Positions 53,257 through 60,639 of a DNA stretch of 64,000 nt are shown one piece after another. Origin of the DNA: DATJZG01 sp035499295 (GTDB lineage: Bacteria > Myxococcota > Myxococcia > Myxococcales > Anaeromyxobacteraceae). How positions within the stretch are numbered: the stretch's first letter is position 1; each line of letters opens with the position of its first letter. Position numbers and translations under genes: made by a program. Location: assembly GCA_035499295.1 (NCBI GenBank), contig DATJZG010000140.1, forward strand, positions 8,391 through 72,390, in the 5' to 3' direction. The notes under the pieces were generated by a model. That model worked only from the letters and a program-made list of their open reading frames with translations. It did no database searches and had not been told where the DNA came from.

Positions 53257-54456
53257 CTAGCGGAGGCTCTTCACCGCGGCGGCGATCCGGTCGACGCCCT
53301 TGTCGATCTGCTCGAGCGAGATGGCGAACGAGAGCCGCATGTAGCCCGGGGCCCCGAACGCGGAGCCGGGGACGGCCGCCACCTTGTGCTCGTCGAGCAG
53401 GTAGGCGACGAACCGGTCGTCGGTGCCCACCGGCTCGGAGGCCCCTGGGATCTTCCGCCCCAGGACATTCCCGAGGTAGGGGAAGGCGTAGAAGGCGCCG
53501 CCCGGGTCGAAGCAGGTCACCCCCTCGATGGCGTTCAGCCGCTCGACGATGTGGCGGCGCCGGTCGTCGAAGATCTTCCGCATGCGCTCCACCTCGTCGT
53601 CGATGGGGAGCGTCAGCGCCGCCAGGGCCGCCTTCTGGGAGATGGAGGTCGGGTTGGAGGTGGAGTTGTCCTGGAGCTTCTGCATCGCGCTGATGAGCGG
53701 CTGCGGCCCGGCGGTCCAGCCGATGCGCCAGCCCGTCATCGCGTAGGTCTTGGAGACGCCGTTCACCAGCACCACCTGGGGATGCAGCCCCGGGTCGACG
53801 GTGAGCACGTTCTCGAACTGGCCCTTGTAGACGAGCCGGTCGTAGATGTCGTCCGTCACCACCACGATGTCCTTGCCCTTCACCTCGGTGATGATGTTCT
53901 GCAGCGTGGCCCGGCCGAAGACGGCGCCGGTCGGGTTCGAGGGGCTGTTCACAATCACCGCGCGAGTGCGCGGGGTGATGACCATGCGGATGGCGTCGTG
54001 GCTGGGCTGGAACCCGTCCTGGTGGCGCGTCTCGACGATGACCGGGACGCCGTCGGCCAGGCGCACCATGTCGGCGTAGCTCACCCAGTAGGGCGCAAAG
54101 ATCACCACCTCGTCCCCGGGGTTGAGCAGGCCCTGGAAGAGGTTGTAGAGGGCGTGCTTGCCGCCGCAGCTGACGAGGATCTCCGTCGCCTTGTAGGAGA
54201 TGCCGTGGTCCTGGGCGATGCGCTTGGAGATGGCCTCGCGCAGCTCGGGGATGCCGTTCGTGGGGGTGTACTTGGTGAACCCCTCGTCGATGGCCTTCGT
54301 CGCCGCCTGCTTGATGGCCTTCGGGGTGTCGAAGTCCGGCTCGCCGGCGCCGAAGCCGACGACGTCCACGCCCTTCGCCTTGAGCTCCTTGGCCTTGGCC
54401 GTGATGGCCAGGGTCGGGGAGGGCTTCACCGCATCGAGCCTCTTGGCGAGCCGCAT
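53257..54456 (-). CDS. Aspartate/prephenate-type aminotransferase (class I)
   Basis: 399 residues of the AspC/PatB class I aminotransferase fold. PLP Lys is in VNGVSKTYAMTGWRIGW; other signatures are GAGEPDFDTPKAIK, CGGKHALYNLFQ, NSPSNPTGAVFGRATL and VVVTDDIYDRLVY. The N-terminus (AKRLDAVKPSPTLAITAKAKELKAKGVDV) is typical of subgroup I gamma aspartate aminotransferases. It makes aspartate or acts in aromatic biosynthesis. ATG 54456 has an AAGGAG site. The coaD gene ends 105 nt upstream. Confidence 0.93.
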   Translation of the reverse strand: MRLAKRLDAVKPSPTLAITAKAKELKAKGVDVVGFGAGEPDFDTPKAIKQAATKAIDEGFTKYTPTNGIPELREAISKRIAQDHGISYKATEILVSCGGKHALYNLFQGLLNPGDEVVIFAPYWVSYADMVRLADGVPVIVETRHQDGFQPSHDAIRMVITPRTRAVIVNSPSNPTGAVFGRATLQNIITEVKGKDIVVVTDDIYDRLVYKGQFENVLTVDPGLHPQVVLVNGVSKTYAMTGWRIGWTAGPQPLISAMQKLQDNSTSNPTSISQKAALAALTLPIDDEVERMRKIFDDRRRHIVERLNAIEGVTCFDPGGAFYAFPYLGNVLGRKIPGASEPVGTDDRFVAYLLDEHKVAAVPGSAFGAPGYMRLSFAISLEQIDKGVDRIAAAVKSLR

Positions 54457-54561
54457 GCTCGGGTCTCCTTGACGGATGTCAGGCTGCTCCGGCTCGTGCC
54501 GGAGGGGGGCGGGAGAATAGCAAGCCGGCCCGCTCTTGGGAACCGGCCGTGCCCTTCCCCG

Positions 54562-55047
54562 CTACTTCCTCGGAAACTTGCGCGCCAAGCCGGCGGCGAC
54601 GTTCGCGGGGACGAGGCCGCTCACGTCCCCGCCGTAGCTCGCCACCTCCCGAACCAGGCTGCCGGTCACGTAGAAGTAGTCCTGGCCGGTCATCACGAAC
54701 ACCGACTCGAACTCCGGGTCGAGCTTGCTGTTCATGTTGGCGAGCTGGAACTCGTACTCGAAGTCGGAGACCGCCCGCAGGCCGCGCATGACGGTGTGGA
54801 TCCGCCGCCGCTTGGCGTAGTCGACGAGCAGCGTCTCGAAGTGGTCCACCTCCACGCGCGGATCGTCGCCCACCGCCTCGGCGATGAGGCGCTTGCGCTC
54901 CTCCAAGGTGAAGAGCGGCTTCTTCGCCGGATTGTTGGCCACCGCCACCACCAGCCCGTCGAAGATCTTGAGGCCGCGCTGGATGAGCGAGAGGTGGCCG
55001 TTCGTGAGCGGATCGAAGGAGCCGGGGTAGATGGCGAGGCGCGACAT
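54562..55047 (-). CDS. coaD: Phosphopantetheine adenylyltransferase
   Basis: Fourth step of coenzyme A synthesis, transferring AMP to 4'-phosphopantetheine. 161 residues. Nucleotidyltransferase signatures: YPGSFDPLTNGHLSLIQRG (HxGH-type, here NGH), FETLLVDYAKRRRIHTVMRGLRAVSDFEYEFQLA and the C-terminal YVTGSLVREVASYGG. Start ATG 55047; a GATACT hexamer ends 7 nt upstream, but the gene also lies 15 nt after rsmD and may be read from it. rsmD-coaD is a common pairing. Confidence 0.96.
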   Translation of the reverse strand: MSRLAIYPGSFDPLTNGHLSLIQRGLKIFDGLVVAVANNPAKKPLFTLEERKRLIAEAVGDDPRVEVDHFETLLVDYAKRRRIHTVMRGLRAVSDFEYEFQLANMNSKLDPEFESVFVMTGQDYFYVTGSLVREVASYGGDVSGLVPANVAAGLARKFPRK

Positions 55048-55062
55048 CGCGCGGAGTATCCC

Positions 55063-55599
55063 CTACTCCTTCGCGTAGATCGAGATCCCCGTGTCCCCGT
55101 AGGCGCGCCGATCGACGAGGGCGAGCCGCCCGAAGCGGTCCGCCGGCGGCCGGCGCCGGTCGTGCTCGGCCACCGCGCGCGCCCCGGCGGTGAGGAGGCG
55201 AGGGAGCGAGGCGAGGGACTCCCCCACGTCGAGCGCGTACGGGGGGTCGAGGAAGGCGAGCGCGAACGCCTCGGGCTCGAGGACCCGGAGCGCCGCCTCC
55301 ACCGTCTCGCGGCGCACCTCTACCCGGTCGGCGAAGCCGCAGGTGAGGGCGTTCTTGCGCAGGACCTCCGCCGCGAGGCGGCCCGACTCCACGCACACCG
55401 CGCGCTCGCAGCCGCGCGAGAGCGCCTCGAGGGCCAAGGCCCCGCTCCCGGCGTAGAGGTCGAGGACCGCCCCTCCGGCGAAGAACTGCCCGAGCAGGTT
55501 GAAGACGGCGCCCCGGACCTTGTCGCTCGTGGGGCGGGTGTCGCCTCCCCGGGGAGCGAGGAGGCGACGCCCGCGCGCCGTTCCCGCCACCACCCGCAC
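55063..55599 (-). CDS. rsmD: 16S rRNA m2G966 methyltransferase
   Basis: Methylates G966 of 16S rRNA with SAM. 178 residues from GTG 55599; GGAGGAG precedes it and only 1 nt separates it from the upstream stop. Signatures: AGTARGRRLLAP (N-terminal RsmD motif), VRGAVFNLLGQFFAGGAVLDLYAGSGALALEALSRG (SAM motif) and FLDPPYALDVGESLASL (DPPY catalytic). Upstream extension of the ORF lies in the neighbouring frame and is not used. Confidence 0.93.
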   Translation of the reverse strand: MRVVAGTARGRRLLAPRGGDTRPTSDKVRGAVFNLLGQFFAGGAVLDLYAGSGALALEALSRGCERAVCVESGRLAAEVLRKNALTCGFADRVEVRRETVEAALRVLEPEAFALAFLDPPYALDVGESLASLPRLLTAGARAVAEHDRRRPPADRFGRLALVDRRAYGDTGISIYAKE

Positions 55600-55600
55600 C

Positions 55601-56509
55601 TCACTCCTCCCGCGCCCGGCCCAGGGCCTGCGACAGCGCGACGGCCGAACCCTCGGCCGGAACGGCGTCGAGGAGCGCCGCCGCCTCGGCGTAGGCGCGC
55701 GCCTCCGCTCGCACCGGGTCGGCGCTCGCTGCGGCGGCCGCCGCAGCCGCCCCAGCGTCGTCCGCCGCGCGGAGCAGGCTCGCCCCGACGAAGCGCAGGA
55801 CCCTGGGCGCTGCGCCCCGGAGCGAGAGCGCCACACCGGCAGCCGCCTCCTCGAGCTCGGCCAGCCGGGAGAGCAGGGCGTCGGCTCCGGCCGCGCCGCC
55901 GCGTCCGTAGCGCACCCCGGCGAGGTCGGGCGCGGCCCCGAGGGAGCCGAGCTCTCCCAGCAGTCCCGCCACCTCGGAGGGATCCGGCAGGAGCTCGCCG
56001 CCCGCCGGCAAGAGGCACTCCACCCCGAGCCCCCGCTCCAGCGCCGGCTCCGCCACCCGCGCGAGCTCCTCGGCGCGGCGCTCGGGCGGGAGCAGGTCGA
56101 GGTCGAGGGCGAGGTGCGTGAACCCGGCCTCCACCAGGCGCTGGAGGTGGCGGGCGGCGCGTCCTTCCCCGACGGGGTCGGGGCGGAGCGCCACCGTGGC
56201 CCCGAGGAGGAGGGGCAGCCCGGGGGCGAGCTCGTCGGCGACCCCGGTCACCGCCTCGAACCATCCCTCCGGCCCCTCGCCCTCCGGCAGCGAGAGGCCG
56301 AGGACGCTCCGCGCCTCCTTGGCGGCGACCAGGGCGGCGCTCGCCACCGCCACCGAGGGCGCGGCGACGAGCGGGATCGTGAGCGCCTCCCCGAGGAGAC
56401 CCCCCACCGCGTCCCGGAGCGCGAGCGGGCAGGCGCAGGAGCCGCGCCGCAGGCGGTTCACGGCGCTGGGGGGCCGGAAGGCGAGCGCGGGCCAGTCGAC
56501 GGGGATCAC
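55601..56509 (-). CDS. Protein of unknown function, possible TIM-barrel
   Basis: 302 residues from GTG 56509, overlapping the CDF exporter stop (GTGA). Repeated beta-alpha units can be read: FEAVTGVADELAPGLPLLLGATVALRPDPV, FTHLALDLDLLPPERRAEELARV and GLGVECLLPAGGELLPDPSEVAG, which suggest a TIM-barrel-like fold. A Cys-rich spot near the start (RRGSCACPLAL) is the only cluster of Cys. It is very Ala/Leu-rich. I do not recognise the family. Being coupled between a metal exporter and rsmD is not enough to propose a role. Confidence 0.7.
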   Translation of the reverse strand: MIPVDWPALAFRPPSAVNRLRRGSCACPLALRDAVGGLLGEALTIPLVAAPSVAVASAALVAAKEARSVLGLSLPEGEGPEGWFEAVTGVADELAPGLPLLLGATVALRPDPVGEGRAARHLQRLVEAGFTHLALDLDLLPPERRAEELARVAEPALERGLGVECLLPAGGELLPDPSEVAGLLGELGSLGAAPDLAGVRYGRGGAAGADALLSRLAELEEAAAGVALSLRGAAPRVLRFVGASLLRAADDAGAAAAAAAASADPVRAEARAYAEAAALLDAVPAEGSAVALSQALGRAREE

Positions 56510-57471
56510 GGGGCGGCGCGCCGGTTCGGCTCGGTCTCGTGCACGTGGTCGTACAGATGGGCGTAGTCCGCCGACTCGATCTGCAGAGTGGTGTGGTCGA
56601 TGGCGAAGTGCTCCCTCAGGTATCCCTTCACCTCGGTGAGGATCTCGTCGTTGCGACCCATCTCCTCGAGCGGCACCACCAGGTGCGCCGAGAGGGCGTA
56701 GAGGCCGCTCGAGATGGTCCAGATGTGGACGTCGTGGACCGCCACCACCCCCTCGGTGGTCTCCATCGCCCGGCACACCTTCGAGAGGTCGAGGTGGCGC
56801 GGGACCGACTCCATCAGGATGTCGGCGATCTCCAGGCTGAGCCGTAGGGCTCCCCAGAGGATGAGGAGCCCGATGCCGAGGGACAGGACCGGGTCGACCC
56901 AGGTCCAGGAGGGCTCGATCCACATCGCCACCGCCGCCGCCAGCACCACCGCGGAGGAGACGAAATCCCCGAGGACGTGCAGGAAGGCGGAGCGCGCGTT
57001 CAGGCTACGGTCGTGCCTTAGCCAGCCGAGCACCACCAGGTTCCCGAGGATGCCGACGACGGCCGTCGCTCCCATCAAGGGAAGCGCGACCGGCGGGTGC
57101 GGGTTTCGGAGGCGGTCCACCGCCTCCCAGGCGATCCACCCGGTGAGCAGCACCAGCGCCGCCGCGTTCACCTGCGCCGCCAGCACCTCCAGCCGCTGGA
57201 AGCCGTAGGTCCGCTTCTCGTCCGCCGGGCGGGCCGAGAAGGTGACGGCGAGCATCGCCAGGGCGAGCGCCGCCACGTCCGTGAGCATGTGCCCGGCGTC
57301 GGAGATCAGGGCGAGCGATCCCGACAGCCAGCCGCCCAGCGCCTCGGCGACCAGGATGGCGAGCGCCACCCCGAGCGCGAGCCCCAGGCGGCGCGCGCCG
57401 TGCGCCTGCCCGTGAGCGCGATCGTCGTGGCCGGCGTGCGACCCGTGGTGGTGGTGGTGCGCGATCCCCAT
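56506..57471 (-). CDS. CDF-family zinc/cation exporter (CzcD-like)
   Basis: Proton-coupled efflux of Zn(II) and similar ions across the inner membrane. 321 residues. His-rich N-terminus (HHHHHGSHAGHDDRAHGQAHG) is a probable metal-loading segment. Six helices are visible, with the metal site HxxxD pairs in SLALISDAGHMLTDVAALAL and LHVLGDFVSSAVV. The C-terminal cytoplasmic domain (HDVHIWTISSGLYALSAHLVVP) fits dimerisation. ATG 57471 has a GCGGAG site. Its promoter shares the divergent region with the TolB-like gene. Confidence 0.93.
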   Translation of the reverse strand: MGIAHHHHHGSHAGHDDRAHGQAHGARRLGLALGVALAILVAEALGGWLSGSLALISDAGHMLTDVAALALAMLAVTFSARPADEKRTYGFQRLEVLAAQVNAAALVLLTGWIAWEAVDRLRNPHPPVALPLMGATAVVGILGNLVVLGWLRHDRSLNARSAFLHVLGDFVSSAVVLAAAVAMWIEPSWTWVDPVLSLGIGLLILWGALRLSLEIADILMESVPRHLDLSKVCRAMETTEGVVAVHDVHIWTISSGLYALSAHLVVPLEEMGRNDEILTEVKGYLREHFAIDHTTLQIESADYAHLYDHVHETEPNRRAAP

Positions 57472-57550
57472 TCGCGGCGCTCCGCTTGGATCAGTCTACT
57501 GCAGATCGTCTACCATCGAGCACGCGCGCCCATCGCCCCCCGAGCTCGAA

Positions 57551-60500
57551 TTGACCCAACCGCGCACCCTCCTCGCCCTCCTCGCCGTCGCCGCGCCTCT
57601 GCTCGGGCGGGCCCAGCCCTACGATCCCGCCCTGCGCTGGTTCACGCTCGAGACGCCCCACTTCCAGGTCCACTACTACCCGGGCGAGGAGGCGCTCGCC
57701 CAGAGGACGGCGGGAGCCCTGGAGCGGTCGCGCGAGCTCCTGCTCCCGTACCTGCCCTGGGATCCGGGCCGGACACAGGTGGTCCTCGCCGACAACAGCG
57801 ACAGCACCAACGGCTCGGCCACCCCCTTCCCCTACAACACCATCCGCCTCGTCGCCACGCCCCCGGACTCCCTCTCGGAGCTGAACGACTACGCCGACTG
57901 GGTCTTCACCCTCTCCGCTCACGAGTACACCCACATCCTCCACCTCGGGCGGGCCTCGAAGATCCCGGCCCTCATCGACCTCGTCTTCGGCCGCATCTGG
58001 CTGCCGAACGCCATGGTGCCGCGCTGGCTCACCGAGGGCATGGCGGTCCTCCACGAGTCGGGCCCCGGGCACGGCCGGAACGCGAGCGCCCTCTTCGACA
58101 TGTACGCCCGCGCCATGGTCCTGGAGGGCGGGCTCTTCCCCCTGCCCGAGGTGTCGAACCAGCCCCTCGACTGGCCCCTCGGCGACATGTGGTACCTGCT
58201 CGGGGGCCGCTTCCTCTCCATGCTCGCCGAGCGCTACGGGCCGGGGGCGCTCACCGCCTTCGTCGACGAGCAGGGGGCCTGGGTCTGGCCGTTCGCCATC
58301 GGCATCGTGGCGGAGCACCACTTCGGCGGGCGCGACTTCGTCGACCTCTGGGGCGACTTCTCGCGGGAGCTCGCTACCCGCTACGAGGCCGAGCTCGCCC
58401 TGGTGCGGAGGCGCCCGGTCACCAAGCCCGCCTGGCTCACTCGCCGCGGAGCGGAGGTGTTCCACCCGCACTGGTCTCCGGACGGAGCTTTCGTCGCCTA
58501 CTGGGACGAGGGGCTCGACAGCCCTCAGGGGCTCCGGCGCGTCAGCCCGGACGGGAAGGACCTGGGGCTCGCGGTGGAGGTGAACGCGGACGGGACCTTC
58601 GCGCTCCGCTCCCCGCGCGAGGCCATCGTGGCGGTCGCCGACTACTACGAGTTCTACTGGTTCTACAGCGACCTCTACGCCATCGACCTCGAGACCGGCA
58701 GGCGCGAGAGGCTCACCCGGGGAGAGAGGGCCACGGAGCCGGACGTGCGGCCGGGCGGCGACTGGGTCGCCTACGTGGCGCGGGTCGGCCCGGGAGAGCT
58801 GGCGCTGAAGCGCCTGTGGCTCCCGTCCGGGCGCAAGGAGACCCTCTTCCACGAGCCCGGCGCCCAGGTCGGTCACCCGAGCATCTCGCCGGACGGGAGG
58901 CGGGTCGCCTTCGAGATCCAGGTGGGCGCGCGGCGGGACATCGCGGTCTGGGAGGACGGGCGGGTCGTGCGCGTGACGAACGACGACGCCATCGACGTCT
59001 CCCCGGCCTGGACCCCCGACGGCCGCCTCCTCTTCTCCTCGGACCGAAGCGGCATCTACAACCTCTACGCCTTCGACCCCGACGGCCCGACCTCCTTCTC
59101 CGCCCCGGTCGAGGTCCCCCTACCCCTCTCCGGCCCCTCGCCGTCGACCCTCATCTCCCTCGTGCCTCCCGTCCCAGAGGCGGAGGCCCCACCTCCTGCG
59201 CTCCCCGGTGCCGGCGAGGGGCCAGCGCCCCAGACGGTGGCGGTGGCACCGGGGCGCGTGAGGCAGGTGACGAATAGTCCCATGGGAGCACTCGAGCCCG
59301 ACGTGTCGCCGGACGGGAAGCGGGTCGTCTACGTCTCCTACTCTCGCCGGGGCTACGACCTCGCCTGGGCCCCGCTCGACGAGGCGAGCTTCCTCGAAGC
59401 GGCCCCGGCGCCGACCCGCCCCGCGGGCGTCGAGTACCCGCGGGACCCGTCTTACCCCTCTCACCCCTACGACCCGCTCCCCACCCTCTTGCCCCACTAC
59501 TGGCTCCCCACCTTCGGCTGGGACACCTCCGGCTTCACGCTCGGGCTCCTCACCTCGGGCAGCGACGTCGTCGGCCTCCACTCCTGGGCCCTCAGCTTCG
59601 AGTGGAGCTTCGGGGTGGAGTCGCCCGAGTACGACCTCGGCTACGTGGGGCAGTGGCTCCGGACCCCGCTCGTTCTCGACTCCAACCGCTACATCGCCAA
59701 CGCCCCGAACCTCCCCGGCGTGCTGGAGGAGGTGTGGACGCCGCTCAGCGCCTCGGTGCTCGTCCCGGTCCGCGAGCTCTACCGGGAGCTCGACCTCCAG
59801 ATCGGCTGGAGCGGGACGTTCTACCGCGCCCTTCACCCCCTGCCCGGGCCGCTCCCGCTCCCGAACGGCTTCCGCAGCATGATCGCGGCGAGCCTGTCCT
59901 ACAGCGACGCGCGCAGCTTCGTGAACAGCATCTCGAACCTCATGGGCGTGCAGGCCTCCGCCTTCGGGGCCATCACCTCGCCCGCGCTCGGCAGCGACTA
60001 CGACTACGCGCTCGCCGAAGGGGACTTCAACGGGTACCTCAGGGTCCCCTTCACGAAGCAGGTGGTCTTCGCCCTCCACCTCGCCGCCGGGACCTCCCAG
60101 GGGTACTTCGGGGGCCAGCTGCCCTTCACGCTCGGCGGGATCCCGTCCGTGAACGTCGCCAGCTTCCTCCTCGCAGCCCTGGGATTCGCCCAGACCGGGG
60201 CGCTGCCGAACCAGCTCCGCGGCTATCCCTACGGAATCTTCTCCGGCAGCCACCTCGCCTCGGGCACACTCGAGCTGCGCTTCCCCATCTTCGCGCCGCA
60301 GTGGGGCATCAGCACCTGGCCCGTCTACCTGCAGCGCATCTCCGGCGCCCTCTTCGTGGACTCCGGGATCGCCTGGGTCCCCTATCCCGGGGTCGACTGG
60401 TGGCAGGGCCTGCGCTTCGGCGCCGGAGGGGAACTCCGCGTCGAGCTCGTGCTCGGGTACTACCTCCCGGCGGTGGTGCGGATCGGCGTCGGCCAGGGGC

Positions 60501-60583
60501 TCGGGGCGCCGTTCGCCCCCGGTCACCCGGCCGACCCGTACGCCGAGACCGAGTTCTATGTCACGCTCGGGGAACCCTTCTGA
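57551..60583 (+). CDS. Outer-membrane TolB-like propeller/peptidase-like protein
   Basis: 1010 residues. Signal peptide to about AQP (residue 22), then an N-terminal gluzincin-like domain with HEYTH at 124-128 and a downstream Glu in WLTEGMAVLHE, the arrangement of zinc peptidases. Residues about 290-640 are WD40-like/TolB repeats (for example FHPHWSPDGAFVAYWDE, VGHPSISPDGRRVAFEIQV, DVSPAWTPDGRLLFSSDRSGIYNLY, EPDVSPDGKRVVYVSYSRRG). The final 330 residues are beta-barrel-like, rich in aromatic residues and ending EFYVTLGEPF, with a terminal Phe typical of outer-membrane insertion. Peptidase activity is inferred. Start TTG 57551 without a clear ribosome site. Confidence 0.85.
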   Translation: MTQPRTLLALLAVAAPLLGRAQPYDPALRWFTLETPHFQVHYYPGEEALAQRTAGALERSRELLLPYLPWDPGRTQVVLADNSDSTNGSATPFPYNTIRLVATPPDSLSELNDYADWVFTLSAHEYTHILHLGRASKIPALIDLVFGRIWLPNAMVPRWLTEGMAVLHESGPGHGRNASALFDMYARAMVLEGGLFPLPEVSNQPLDWPLGDMWYLLGGRFLSMLAERYGPGALTAFVDEQGAWVWPFAIGIVAEHHFGGRDFVDLWGDFSRELATRYEAELALVRRRPVTKPAWLTRRGAEVFHPHWSPDGAFVAYWDEGLDSPQGLRRVSPDGKDLGLAVEVNADGTFALRSPREAIVAVADYYEFYWFYSDLYAIDLETGRRERLTRGERATEPDVRPGGDWVAYVARVGPGELALKRLWLPSGRKETLFHEPGAQVGHPSISPDGRRVAFEIQVGARRDIAVWEDGRVVRVTNDDAIDVSPAWTPDGRLLFSSDRSGIYNLYAFDPDGPTSFSAPVEVPLPLSGPSPSTLISLVPPVPEAEAPPPALPGAGEGPAPQTVAVAPGRVRQVTNSPMGALEPDVSPDGKRVVYVSYSRRGYDLAWAPLDEASFLEAAPAPTRPAGVEYPRDPSYPSHPYDPLPTLLPHYWLPTFGWDTSGFTLGLLTSGSDVVGLHSWALSFEWSFGVESPEYDLGYVGQWLRTPLVLDSNRYIANAPNLPGVLEEVWTPLSASVLVPVRELYRELDLQIGWSGTFYRALHPLPGPLPLPNGFRSMIAASLSYSDARSFVNSISNLMGVQASAFGAITSPALGSDYDYALAEGDFNGYLRVPFTKQVVFALHLAAGTSQGYFGGQLPFTLGGIPSVNVASFLLAALGFAQTGALPNQLRGYPYGIFSGSHLASGTLELRFPIFAPQWGISTWPVYLQRISGALFVDSGIAWVPYPGVDWWQGLRFGAGGELRVELVLGYYLPAVVRIGVGQGLGAPFAPGHPADPYAETEFYVTLGEPF

Positions 60584-60623
60584 CCAGGAATGGCCATCCG
60601 CTCGGCGGTTTGCGGCGCCGTGC

Positions 60624-60629
60624 TAGGAT
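60624..60629 (+). promoter_or_regulatory. -10-like box of the transporter/HEAT gene
   Basis: TAGGAT in GTGCTAGGAT, 10 nt before the ATG at 60640, with no ribosome site. No -35 fits at 17 bp. Confidence 0.35.
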
Positions 60630-60639
60630 TCCACCGGGC

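Noticed and set aside
54487..54504. 7-bp hairpin between coaD and aspC-type gene as terminator
   Set aside because: No T tract on the minus strand and only seven pairs; may be chance in GC-rich DNA.
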